Assembly: GCF_026151205.1 (NCBI RefSeq)
Contig: NC_087073.1
Span: forward strand, 16,883,837 to 16,947,836
Length of the DNA: 64,000 nucleotides
Reading direction: 5' to 3'
DNA from: Bolinopsis microptera
Taxonomy: Eukaryota > Ctenophora > Tentaculata > Lobata > Bolinopsidae
The position numbers and the translations under genes are program-made. Of this stretch, positions 36,561-49,009 are shown piece after piece; positions within the stretch are counted from its first letter, which is position 1; every line of letters begins with the position of its first letter. The notes under the pieces are model-generated. The model was not told the origin of the DNA, did no database searches, and saw only the letters and a list, made by a program, of their open reading frames with translations.

Positions 36561-36865
36561 TTATATAGCAATAATCGCATAAAATCGCATAAAATCGCAA
36601 ATAATCGCAAAATAATCGCATATAATCGCATATATTAGCATATAATTGCATATAATAGCATAAAATTGCAAATAATCGCATATAATTGCAAAATAATTGC
36701 ATAAAATAGCATATAATAGCATATAATCGCATATAATAGCATATAATAATAGCATATAATCGCATCTAATCATATATAATCACGTATATTATCTCTTAAA
36801 ATCACATTTTATTATTTATACTCGCAAATAATTGCATATAATTGCAAATAATCGCATATAGTAGC
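36561..36865. repeat. GCATATAATCGCATATAATA array
   Basis: Degenerate runs of GCATATAAT, ATAATCGCA and ATAATTGCA with a 9-10 bp period. Tyr/Ile/Cys-rich open frames across it are artefacts of the repeat. Confidence 0.85.
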
Positions 36866-36892
36866 AGGGAGAATATGATCCAACTTATACAT

Positions 36893-37096
36893 TCAACATA
36901 TTAAAGATCTTTTCAAAGATTTATTTTCATGCTGATTGCCAAGCATCATCCTGGAGATGAAACTGTAACTCTTGAGTCTACCAAAGACTGCACCCAACAT
37001 GTAGGAATACTTCTTAGTGGGGATATTAAAGAACCACACCAGACAGGACAAGGAGATCATGGTGAATTCTACGTCAACTAGCCAGACGGAGATCAT
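36893..37096 (-). other. Short hydrophobic open frame in the 5.6-kb element
   Basis: The frame contains MISLSCLVWFFNIPTKKYSY then MLGAVFGRLKSYSFISRMML, like one transmembrane segment and a basic loop. An ag acceptor-like site directly precedes its Met. It could be a captured exon or chance. No family is recognised. Confidence 0.2.
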
Positions 37097-37301
37097 CTTC
37101 GAGATCTATCACTTTCTGGATTATCATTCATAACCAGTAGTCAGCGCACCATTGATTTCTGCTTTCAAATGATAACTGCTAATACTCTTGTCGATTTTAA
37201 TGCACAGAAACCAGAATTTGACCGGGACCGGGATAGCTCAAAATTGCCAAACCCGGTACCGGGATTCCCGGGAATCCCGGTCGATTACTGGTGCATGCAA
37301 C

Positions 37302-37665
37302 TGACCAGGTTTAGGTATCAGGTGATTTTTCCTGCAATTTGGTAGTTGTGAAACATCACCTTAGATTTCTGTTGTCACAAAACATACCTTTTTAGACCTT
37401 TTCTCAAAGCATATAAAAGCATATATTAGCATATAATAGCATATAATCACATGACCAGGTTTAGGTATCGGATGATTTTTCCTGCAATTTGGTAGTTGTG
37501 GAACATCACCTTGAATTTCCGTTGTTACAAAACGTACCTTTTTAGACCTTTTCTCAAAGCATATAATAGCATATAATAGCATATAATCGCATATAATAGC
37601 ATATAATAGCATATAATAGCATATAATCGCATATAATTGCATTTAATAGCATTCAATCACATATA
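37302..37665. repeat. 150-bp tandem duplication plus GCATATAATA array
   Basis: Copies begin at 37302 and 37452 with TGACCAGGTTTAGGTATC, and each ends in a GCATATAATA run. Each also encodes a short CFEKRSKKV segment on the minus strand, so the duplicated unit may derive from a coding transposon. Confidence 0.85.
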
Positions 37666-37681
37666 TAATCCATTGGGAGGG

Positions 37682-37765
37682 CGAAAATTGTCCCCCGACA
37701 ATTGCACCCCGACAATTGACCCCCCCGACAATTGACCCCTCGACAATTGACCCCCGACAATGTAA
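37682..37765. repeat. CCCCCGACAATTGA short satellite
   Basis: About five tandem copies of a 14-16 bp unit containing CAATTG. Confidence 0.85.
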
Positions 37766-38206
37766 CTCAATACAACATCACCTCATACCATACTCCTCAC
37801 GGTTCTCTTGATCTAGGAAGAATGCACCTTTGTTGTGGCTTACCTTTCTTATAAAGTAAGTTTCATTAAAAAATATTGATATTTGCTCAATTTATGGGAC
37901 GAAATCTACCAAATTTGGTGCGTATGCCCAAATATGGGCATATGGTTTTTGGCCCATAACTCAGTCATTTCATATACGAGTTCAGGAGACCACTAGCTAC
38001 AAGAAGAGCACCTAAAATCTGGGTTTTGGGCATGTTCAGGGTATTTGGCTAAATTGGGCCTAATTTGGACCAAATATGGGTGTGGCTGCCCCGCGGGCAC
38101 CGTTTGGCGGTTGGGGTCCGGGACCCCCTCAAAAGTTTGGTCACTGGTCTTAGTTTGTTGGTCAACTGCTATCTCGAAATCAAGTTTCACAAAAAAATAT
38201 CCATTG

Positions 38207-38231
38207 TCCCCCCCCCCCCCCCCCCCCCCCT
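38207..38231. repeat. Poly(C) tract at the inner end of the right arm
   Basis: An uninterrupted run of more than 20 C, followed by TTAAAGGGTAAAAATG. The inverse of that sequence lies at 35500-35517. Confidence 0.9.
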
Positions 38232-38274
38232 TAAAGGGTAAAAATGTGGTTCAGATACTGTGGCTATTGCTTAA

Positions 38275-38985
38275 ATGTCAGAAAATTGATGATAAGACTT
38301 GTAATTTCCAGGAGGTCGAGCGATGGTAACCCTACACCACATTTCGTTATGTCACCCTCTACTTATTTGGAGTGGTGACTGGACCGGGGTAAATCGTGAA
38401 GAATCATTTGACCGGTATAGTAATCAAGTGACAGGAGCCAAGTGCTTGGCAACCGTTTAATCAGACTTTAGATCCTTTAGACAGGATTATTAATTTATGA
38501 CGTTCTGACGGGTAATCAAGTGACTCCTGTCACGTGATCTCGAGGTTCAAATAACATTCATGTCACATGATGCTTAAGCTAAACACGTGACCGGTAATCA
38601 AGTGACGGGTAATCTGCTTGACAAACTGTTTAATCAGACTTTAGATCCTTTAGTCGGGATTATTGATTGATTCGTCATGATGTTCTGGCTCCTCATTGGT
38701 CAATTATCTTGTCACGTGACCTTGACATTTAATTAACGAGCTTGTCACGTGGTTACATGACATGTGATCTGTCACGTGACCTAATATTTCATTGATGTAT
38801 TGTCACGACGGGTTCGTTAGTGTTCCCTCTGACTATTTAGGTTTAATTCCAGTTTAATTCCAGTTTAATTCCATGACATGTGATCTGTCACGTGACCTTT
38901 GTGAAATGCTGTCACGTGACCTGGGGGCGTGCTGTGAGTGGCTGGGAGTCACTTGATGGCTGGCCTTCATACATTCCCTTCTACT
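38275..38985 (-). repeat. Right terminal inverted repeat of the 5.6-kb element
   Basis: The inverse of 33400-34392 without the roughly 290-bp left-arm insert. It contains seven CACGTG palindromes. The match resumes at 38222-38271 against 35473-35515, indicating that about 1.08 kb of LINE sequence was lost from this arm. Confidence 0.9.
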
Positions 38986-40207
38986 GAAGTGCTTCCCCAA
39001 AATTTCAAGTTAGTTGTTAACAACTAAGCCGAGTTATCACCATTTTAATATCTGCATGACGGATGCATGATTCACTCAATCAATGGCCTTATGGCCTGAT
39101 TGGTTGGAACCTGGTTATAGGACAGCTATAAAGCAAATTTCTTTGATTTTAAAGAAAGTCACTATCAGTATTTACTCAAAGTGATCAGATCATCATCCCC
39201 CAACATGCTCTGTATGTACCGCCTAATGCGGCACATTGATGCACGCTAGCAAATAAGTCCCGATGAGATCCCTCATCACTGATTGAGTGACGAAATAACT
39301 GATTAAGTTATAAGTGCCGAGATCACGTATCCGCAAGATTGATTAAATTGTAAACAACCAACTTGAAATTTTGGGAGAGCACTTAAATTATCAAAATCAA
39401 ATATTTCTGGAAACCTTGGAGTTCGTGGGAATCGGTTAGAGGGCGGAAGTCACGATCGATCGAGGGTGGAGGTCGCGAGGGCAAAAGACCCAAAAGCGGA
39501 AGTTTTCTAAAAGGTTGGAATCGAGGGCTCAAACGTTCGTAGCTCAAAACGTTTTCACTTTATAGTGACAATAGTGAAAAGAGGGAGTGGCTCGTTGAAA
39601 TTTTACGAAATTTTCAGGAAATCTAAGACCCATATCAGGAAATCTAAGACCCATATCTATATTCTCTGATATTTGTTAGCAATTCTGATACGAATCACGT
39701 AGGTTATAAAAGGGTTGCATGTGGTTAGTTACTTCTTGGCCACCTGGTATACTATCAGCGCCACAAATATGATTTGGGCCGGGTGCCTAGCTTATTAATA
39801 ACTAAAAGATAGCGATCATTAGCAATGGTGCCCTGATGTTGAAAATCAAAAGGCCATCGTAAATGGTTAAAGATTGGTGCAATGTAATGAAAACGTTAAA
39901 AGGCCCTGTTCACCGCCATGCAATTAATAAAAATAGTTTTTTAAGAAATTAGAACTATTCGACTGTTCGAGACGGAGAATGTTTTTAAAAAATGCAGCGG
40001 CTTTTTACACATTATTCATGTAAGTTTTCAATTTTAGATAGCAACGTCCAACATTGGTCATTGGTGGTCCAACAGGTCCAGCTGTGCATTTATAGTCACG
40101 TGATTCGTGATAAGGTTAAGCTTTATAGCTAGGAGATTGTGTTATTGTTAAGTATAAATACAATGATATAATTTGACAACCTTTGCGGTACCTTAAATTT
40201 ATTAACA

Positions 40208-40512
40208 GGAACCCGTCTAACCCTAAAGTGGTGTTAAACTACAATAATTATTTATTTCTCGATTTATAGGGGTCCAAATTTCGGGACCTAAACTTTTTAT
40301 TCCTCCAATTTTGTATTTTTTTAATACTGCAGTCAAAAAGCAATAAAACGTTCGATCCAGTCAAAAAATTTCAATAGTATATCTTTCATGGTTTTCGCGG
40401 GAAGTCATGTTATTGTTAATATAAATATAATCAATGTTATTGATGTCGTGGTGTCAGTAAAATGGTAACAGATATTATATATCGTATCGCTTTATATATG
40501 TAAGATTAGAAA
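40208..40512 (-). repeat. Dispersed repeat, inverted copy of 48478-48755
   Basis: In reverse complement it shares TATATAAAGCGA, CCATTTTACTGACACCACG, AAAGATATAC and GGGTTCCTG with the 48.5-kb copy, in the same order. The interior is diverged. A short derivative at 25399-25434 has only the two ends. Confidence 0.7.
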
Positions 40513-40904
40513 ATAGAATCGGAGAGAAGAATTATGGGCCATCTCTTGGTGCTAATTATAACTAAAAGTCAAATGTGGATGGAAAGATTGGAAAAAGTTA
40601 CGCCTAGGTTATAAACTGACGCGACAGTTACTGTGCCGCGCCGCGCACTCAATTAAACCGAAACGCGACATCTATTTAAGATGTTTAGAGGCCATGGTCA
40701 ATAGTCAATACTTAAACTACATAGTTCTATAAACATAGTAATGGTTGCATACTAGTAACTCTAACGCTGACCAGTTTGAGATAAACATCAATATTCTATT
40801 AATTTTGCATATAGCTCTGATATCAAAATAGCTGTGTAAATTAAAGTAACACAGTTACTTTGTACTCGACGAGTAAAATGTTACCGGTTAACAAGTTCGG
40901 CCCG

Positions 40905-41083
40905 TAGAGTTCATCGGTGATTTCAAAATTAGTCTGGTTAAGATATCGTGGACGCTAGAACTTAAAGTAGTTGGAGGGATTGCAGGACGGAGTTTAATCA
41001 AAATAACGTGATATAGAGTTTAATATAATAGACGACTCGAGGCCTTATAGTTATGCTTAACTGCAATCTGCATATAGTTTAAC
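40905..41083. repeat. Dispersed repeat, copy of 48108-48276
   Basis: About 175 bp match in the same orientation with few differences (CAAAATTAGTCTGGTTAAGA to CTGCAATCTGCATATAG). The other copy provides the first 28 codons of the reverse-transcriptase frame. Confidence 0.85.
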
Positions 41084-41736
41084 ACCCTACGCGCGTGGGG
41101 TGGACTCCTGGGGTGGACTTTTATTCAGCGCGTATTTTGTAGCCTGTTCAACTTGACGTTTTGATTCGTTACTATCTCAATGTCACAGATACACAGAATG
41201 TGAGGTGATCATCTTAAAGAGAAACGTCTCAGCTTTCACCTGGTGTAAAGTTTATCTTTGTACTCAAAATATAGCTCGCTCAGTGTGCAATAGAAGTTGA
41301 CAATACAATAACCACGTCTGCGACCGGTCGTCAGATACCGGAGTGTTGCACAAAATTGGGTCCCTAAATTAAAATTCTATGACACAGTTACCATGCAGAA
41401 ATGTCTAGGGAAACATTTGGTGAAAGTTTCAACTCTCTACTATAAAAATAGCGATAGTTATTGAAGATAAACCGTGAGAAACTCCCTCTTGTCGAGATCA
41501 ACGCTCTAGGAACCTCCCTTCTGTACCACGTGACAACGATTTGAGCGTCACGTGGCCGTCACGTGATAAAAGTGCGCGCATCGGATGGAGCAGTCTCGTG
41601 GGAAATCCTGATTGCCTGATCGATCTCGTGGGAAATCCTGATTGCTACGGAAAGGGCTGACAACCACAGTTATTTCCCTTCCTCAATTTTCCAGTTCACT
41701 TGCTCAGTGCTGTCAGTTGTTTTTTGTTTGCCCTGC

Positions 41737-41744
41737 TATATAAA
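41737..41744 (+). promoter_or_regulatory. Candidate TATA box
   Basis: TATATAAA about 620 bp upstream of the ankyrin gene's first coding Met, followed by pyrimidine-rich sequence. Motif evidence only. Confidence 0.25.
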
Positions 41745-42367
41745 CTTCACTCCGTCATAATCCCCTACTCCCCTATCCAATGAACTGTTTCTGTTACAGC
41801 TGCCATTCTGTTGACTGGACCCTAACTTAGTCTTATCATTTTCACTTGATAACTTTATCCGTGTGCACTTTCTCGAAACTCAACTTATCTTTGTCAAGAC
41901 TCAGCTAATCTCAGAACTAAATGTTGCCTTAACAGACTTACTTGTCACTGCACTGGGCCCTCCTTTAAATGCAAATATCATATGAGTAGCTGATCGATTT
42001 ATTGCTTGAACTGTGCATCCTTTTTAAAAATAAATAAGGTCAATTTTACTATCGTGAAACTTAGTCACTGAAGACAACGCAATCTGGCTGTGCCGGTTCC
42101 CCTCTGCATAGATCACTTAGAATATCCATAGTTAGCAATACTTTTATCGTTTAATGCAGCGATATAGCCAGTTATCAATGCTACATAGTAGATTTTAGCC
42201 TGTTCCAATCATCCTTATATCGCGTTAATGGAATTTATGAAATTGCCTACCGTTCAAATCGCTCTCTGTTGTTAGCACCACACTGATTAACTACGATGTT
42301 CCAATTTTTTAGAATTATGTCCGACATAATTCTAATTTTTGCTGTTACAGCAGATAGTTATGGTGTA

Positions 42368-44712
<2,345 letters not shown>

Positions 44713-45278
44713 GACGGTAATACATTAACTTGTTTAGTTAATAAATTTAATAAGTAGATTTTGAGTGATGATTACTGAATACAGATATCGAGCCTCGAGG
44801 TACCATAAAAAGGGTATATAAACTTATCACTTATGCTTATATGCTTATACTATCAATGAATATCAAATCGCCTTCGGTCGAGAAGAAAGCGGCGCGCGCT
44901 ACTTCGAAGAAATTTAGACGAGTAACATCCGTCAAGAGTATAACTCAGAATAAGGCTAAGACAAAATTAAAACATAGACCATACTGATACAGTACATGTA
45001 GGTAAATAAAGGTTAGTACAGTGACATAATCAACCAAAAAGAGAAACAGATCCTAGAAAGTTAGAGATCTAGACAAATAATGGAGTGCGGTAAGAAATAA
45101 AAGCCAAGGTGTCTTGCAAAGTGAAGACAAATGGAAAGAAAAAACATCAAAACTGATTATATAAATGGTTCTTTAACATTCGCTTAAATCAGTTGGTATC
45201 AGTAATACATCTCAATATCAGTGGAAGAGAGTTCCATGCAATCGGTGCATGGCTTGAGAAACGTCTGTTATCAATCTT
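44713..45278. other. Intergenic between ankyrin gene and LINE
   Basis: No credible coding exon. The plus strand ends at the poly(T) that marks the 3' end of the minus-strand LINE. Confidence 0.4.
44740..44745 (+). terminator. Candidate polyadenylation signal of the ankyrin gene
   Basis: AATAAA 28 bp after the stop codon, in AT-rich sequence. Confidence 0.4.
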
Positions 45279-48192
45279 TTTTTTTTTTTTTTTTTTTTTA
45301 AATATGCAACCTACTAAAACCAATGGGGCCCTCCCCGGGGTCATTACTCTCGCATTTGCGAGAGTCGTCCCAAAGGTGTGAAAGTAGGTCAAGATTTGTT
45401 CACACCAAGCCCTAGCATCGCTATTTGCTGACCATCTGCCTTCACTGAAGGTATGTTTTTAGAGAGTGGAGGCCGACCGTCAGCTTGGGATGCAGGGCCA
45501 AGTGGTCAACAACGTCAAGGCCCTCTTCCACATGGGCCATGTTGGTTTTGGCAGATACTGTGGTAATAAGATATGAAGTGAATGAGTGAAATGAAGTGAT
45601 TGAAAAGGGTGTAAAAGAGGAAGAGCTTGTAAGGTAGTTTAGGAATGGAAGGAAGCAGGGCATGTACTACAAAAAACAGTTAGTAGTACTGTAAGATAGT
45701 AACAATAACCATTGATAATAAAATAACAAAGACAGCAATATAAATGGGGTGGACAATTTGCCCTAATCGGCCAAGATCGACACAATAGAACTTTTGTGGC
45801 CTATTTTGTCTCCAGTAAGTGAAAATTTAAGAAGTTTGATATATCCCTGCCAGATCGGCATGTCCCCTGCCTGAAATCTTTTGCTAATGTACCATTTGGC
45901 AACAATATTAAAATAATTTATAATTTGTGAAGTGTGATTACAAACTATAAAATTAATTTTATTGGGGTCTTTGTAATTTCTATCGATTTTCCTTTTTATA
46001 AAGTCTTCAAGTATTGTGATGAAGCTATTTGTGTGGATACAATGGAGATAGATATGAGGAATTGTTTCTAAGTTTGTGTTACACAGGCTACACATGGGAG
46101 TATCTGTAACAATTTTCATTTTGTGTCTCATGTATCTACACGTCGTGATCCTCATTAAAAGCTTGTACTGAAATTGAATCAACTTAAAATTTTTAGATAC
46201 TAAGAAAAATAGGTTGCTAAGAACGACCGCCCAATCTATTGGTTGATTATTTAGGTCAATAACCCATTGACTTAATGGGGACAGCTCGTTTGGGCAGATA
46301 GAGTCGTACATTTTATCTCGAATTTTACTTCCCTTCACCTGTCCAGTTACAGAATGTAAAAATTTAAGTTTTATATTTGAGTCAACAAACTCAATATTCC
46401 TTGAGTTAATAGTGGGGCAGTTATATCTCCGTATCCCCATGATAATGTTACAGTACTCAGTTTTGGAAATAGTATTTGGAGACAACTCCCACTTGTTAAT
46501 GAACATATCGTAGTTAAGGATTGTACTTTGGTCAATAGAAAGGAAATCTGAGATGTAAAATATTCCCTTATCAATCAGATGATTGTTCCAAAGTTTGGCC
46601 CCGATGTCGGTTATTGCTTGGTTGTACCACACGCAGTGATCAATAGAACCCAAGGCTGCATTTACCGAACTTATCTTCCACTCAGTGTAACAATTAAGGA
46701 CGTCTCGAGTAAAATGGCAGTTGGTTTTAGCGAGACCGTTTTCTACGGAGATGGTGATATGGTCAGGAAATTTCAGCTGCATAATCATAATATCTTTCCA
46801 AGTGTGGTGAAAGGAATTATTTAGTAGCTTGGATATGAGGCTGGTTTTAAGACCTATGATAAAATCAGATAAATAAAAAAGTCCCAGGCCTCCATGTTCC
46901 TTATTTCGGGTAATAATCTCACGTTTTACTTTATCGCGTTTGCAACCCCAAAGAAAATGGAAAATAGCCTTGTCAAAGATTCTGATAAAGGAAGCATCCG
47001 GTCGAGGGAGAGGAGAAACAAGATATGTTATTTGGGAAAAGAGAAGGGTTTTAATGACTGTGCATTTACCCATCAGCGTCAAATCCCTCTTGCTCCATCG
47101 GTTTATCCAAGACTGAACCTTAATCAATTTATCATTATAATTACTGTTGACAATATCCATCAGTGAGCCATCGTTCATATAAACTATACCCAAAGCGGTG
47201 AAGTTATTAGTTATAAAATCATAGCCGTATAAACTTTGAAGGGATTCTAGTAGAGTTGTATTAAGACGAGCTCGATCTAAAGGAATACATCTAGTTTTTT
47301 CGATGTTAGCTTTACACCCCGAGCACTGAGCAAAAGTTCTGAGTTCTGTCATAACCGCCTCTACACTTTCAATTGAAGCTTTCAGAAACAGATCAGTGTC
47401 GTCTGCAAAGAGACTCTGTAAGATTTCCACACCTGATATGTTAAGACCCCTTATATTAGGATTAATCTGAATTTTATTCGAGAAAGTTTGGGCCACAATC
47501 AGAAAGAGAATAGGAGACAGTGGACTACCCTGGTGAAGACCTCTTAGAATATAAATAGGCGAGCTTAAAAACCCATTAATATTGGCGTAGCTAAAGCATG
47601 CTTGAAAAGCCACTTTAATCAGTTTAATAATGTATTCGCTGAAACCCAATTTTTCAAGAGTACTGAAGACAAAGTTATGTTCTACCGAATCAAAACACTT
47701 TTCAAAATCAATCTGTAAAAGGAGGCCCTCTTGTTCCGTGTCGTTGTTAAATGATTCCAGAACCATTGACATGAGAATAAGATTATCTGCTGTACTCCTG
47801 CCCGCTTGAAAGCCTGACTGGGTTTTGCTGATTATGCTGGGGATAGCCTTCATAATCCTATTTTTAGCTATATGTGTGAAGATTTTATAGTCAATGTTTA
47901 GCAGAGTAATAGGTCTCCAATTCTTTATGTAATTAAGTTCCACTGGGCTCCTGTCATCAATCTTGGACTTCTTATTCTTTGGTACCTTGAGCATGAGATG
48001 GTCACCATGAGGTCTCTTCGACCTGGTCATGGTGTTTGAAAGTTCTATATCCGCTACATCCACATCCAGAAGTGCTTTGAGGTAATCAGGTGCAGGTGAG
48101 TTCATTGGTGATTTCAAAATTAGTCTGGTTAAGATATCGTGGACGCTAGAACTTAAAGTAGTTGGAGGGATTGCAGGACGGAGTTTAATCAA
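45279..48192 (-). mobile_element. Tx1/L1-like LINE, 5'-incomplete
   Basis: Poly(T) at 45279-45299 is the poly(A) end of a minus-strand element. It is followed by a 3' UTR of about 460 bp and a long ORF2 frame. The endonuclease domain is missing. The 5' part of the frame comes from unrelated repeat sequence, so the copy is truncated or chimeric. I could not find a target duplication. Confidence 0.85.
45763..48192 (-). CDS. LINE ORF2 reverse transcriptase with an unusual N-terminus
   Basis: An 809-residue open frame. The reverse transcriptase starts near residue 83 with IKNWRPITLLNIDYKI (89-104). It continues through KTQSGFQAGRSTADNLI, QIDFEKCFDSVEH, GLHQGSPLSPILFL (218-231) and the catalytic FADDTDLFL (262-270). 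The thumb region and a segment with HFLWGCKRDKVKRE and HGGLGLFYL follow, as in Tx1/L1 elements. A CSLC...H...C knuckle lies near the C-terminus. Residues 1-28 are encoded by a dispersed repeat also present at 40.9 kb. Residues 30-82 (with KVPKNKKSK) do not resemble the usual region before the polymerase, and no endonuclease is present. The frame is surprisingly free of stops for a truncated copy. Confidence 0.88.
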   Translation of the reverse strand: MIKLRPAIPPTTLSSSVHDILTRLILKSPMNSPAPDYLKALLDVDVADIELSNTMTRSKRPHGDHLMLKVPKNKKSKIDDRSPVELNYIKNWRPITLLNIDYKIFTHIAKNRIMKAIPSIISKTQSGFQAGRSTADNLILMSMVLESFNNDTEQEGLLLQIDFEKCFDSVEHNFVFSTLEKLGFSEYIIKLIKVAFQACFSYANINGFLSSPIYILRGLHQGSPLSPILFLIVAQTFSNKIQINPNIRGLNISGVEILQSLFADDTDLFLKASIESVEAVMTELRTFAQCSGCKANIEKTRCIPLDRARLNTTLLESLQSLYGYDFITNNFTALGIVYMNDGSLMDIVNSNYNDKLIKVQSWINRWSKRDLTLMGKCTVIKTLLFSQITYLVSPLPRPDASFIRIFDKAIFHFLWGCKRDKVKREIITRNKEHGGLGLFYLSDFIIGLKTSLISKLLNNSFHHTWKDIMIMQLKFPDHITISVENGLAKTNCHFTRDVLNCYTEWKISSVNAALGSIDHCVWYNQAITDIGAKLWNNHLIDKGIFYISDFLSIDQSTILNYDMFINKWELSPNTISKTEYCNIIMGIRRYNCPTINSRNIEFVDSNIKLKFLHSVTGQVKGSKIRDKMYDSICPNELSPLSQWVIDLNNQPIDWAVVLSNLFFLVSKNFKLIQFQYKLLMRITTCRYMRHKMKIVTDTPMCSLCNTNLETIPHIYLHCIHTNSFITILEDFIKRKIDRNYKDPNKINFIVCNHTSQIINYFNIVAKWYISKRFQAGDMPIWQGYIKLLKFSLTGDKIGHKSSIVSILAD

Positions 48193-48276
48193 AATAACGC
48201 GATATACAGTTTAATATAATAGACGTCGAGGCCTTATATTTATGCTTAACTGCAATCTGCATATAGTTATATAATT
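48108..48276. repeat. Dispersed repeat overlapping the start of the LINE frame
   Basis: Near-identical to 40905-41083. It covers the first 28 codons of the frame and the sequence upstream. The homology between the two copies ends at GTTCAT(T/C)GGTGATTTC. Confidence 0.85.
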
Positions 48277-48357
48277 TGAAACTGAGTCACATTTAGAATC
48301 CATATTAAGATTGATATTAATATTTCCGGACATCTTATACTACCTTATCGGACCTTA

Positions 48358-48411
48358 GTTGGAGGAGTCCTAACTTTCCTCACGTCCATAAATGGAGTTT
48401 TCTTTGTATCA
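48358..48411. repeat. Dispersed repeat, inverted copy at 9346-9400
   Basis: GGAGGAGTCCTAACT...CCTCACGTCC matches 9346-9400 in reverse complement over about 54 bp. The 9.3-kb copy lies in SNUPN intron 2. Confidence 0.75.
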
Positions 48412-48477
48412 TAAATAAACAGACATAATTATGAACGGACATCTTACTATATATAAAGCGAGACGGTATATATGTGT

Positions 48478-48755
48478 TTATCCGTGCCATTTTACTGACA
48501 CCACGGCATCAACTTGAGCGCAACTTTCCGCATTACGCAAAAACCGTAAAAGATATACAACTGAAACTTTTTTGATTGGGTCAAATGCTTTAATGGCCTC
48601 CAAATCAGCATGAAAATATGAAAAATTGGCTAAGGAATAATGATTTTAGAGCCCAAAATTTGGACCCTCAAGTGGTGTCAAAAACGCGAATTATTATTTT
48701 AGTCTCTTGAGTCTTGACACCGTTTAGCGGGTTATATTATACGGGTTCCTGCTAG
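48478..48755. repeat. Dispersed repeat (TATATAAAGCGA to GGTTCCTG family)
   Basis: Best seen by comparison with its inverted, diverged copy at 40208-40512 and the end-to-end deletion form at 25399-25434. No coding capacity. Its right end coincides with the outer end of the following MITE. Confidence 0.7.
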
Positions 48756-49009
48756 TGGGAATAACGCGACAGTTATTTCTAGCCCTGAACGAAATTCTTG
48801 CAGAGAGCCTAAAACTGTTACTGTATACCTAAAAGTGAATTTAGGTTCACTTTCAGCATCACTGAATCATTTAACTATAATTGTAGGGTAACTAATACGA
48901 ATATTTTTGATAACCACCCTCTCTCCCTCGGTTCATCCTGTGTAAGCTCTCTGCAAGAATGTCGTTCAGGGCTAGAAATAACTGTCGCGTTATTCCCACT
49001 AGCAGGAAC
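48745..49009. mobile_element. 265-bp MITE with 64-bp inverted arms
   Basis: 48745-48808 and 48946-49009 are reverse complements with one mismatch (arms begin GTTCCTGCTAGTGGGAATAA and include GCGACAGTTATTTCTAG). The interior of about 137 bp is non-coding. No clear target duplication. Confidence 0.92.

Larger units (their letters stand above)
33400..38985. mobile_element. 5,586-bp element with long terminal inverted repeats and 6-bp TSD
   Basis: It begins AGTAGAAGGGAATG, ends with the exact inverse (ending CCCTTCTACT), and is flanked by GAAGTG at 33394-33399 and 38986-38991. The terminal arms (33400-34392 and 38275-38985) are nearly identical, except for about 290 bp present only on the left (about 33600-33890). 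Contents are a LINE tail, a tRNA-type SINE, a C2H2 zinc-finger ORF and AT-rich arrays. Polinton/Maverick elements are known for 6-bp duplications, TIRs of hundreds of bp and AG ends, so a gutted relative is possible. No polymerase, integrase, ATPase or capsid gene is visible, and a foldback-type element is an alternative. Confidence 0.85.
33354..39426. mobile_element. MITE-like element split by a larger insertion
   Basis: The left terminal repeat is 33354-33399 continued at 38992-39022. The right one is 39353-39426. Read in opposite orientation, the two agree through ACGAACTCCAA, then TTGATAATT, then AAGTGC and CCAAAATTTCAAGTT. The left copy is interrupted exactly at GAAGTG, where the 5.6-kb element entered. 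Without that insertion the host element is about 0.48 kb. It has no coding capacity. Confidence 0.8.
39427..42367. other. Upstream region of the ankyrin gene, with dispersed repeats
   Basis: Apart from the dispersed repeats at about 40.2-40.5 and 40.9-41.1 kb and a TATA-like site at 41737, no feature is recognised. Several CACGTG sites cluster at 41.53-41.57 kb. Confidence 0.4.

Noticed and set aside
36547..36773. Tyr/Ile/Cys-rich frames on the minus strand
   Set aside because: They are products of the GCATATAAT array.
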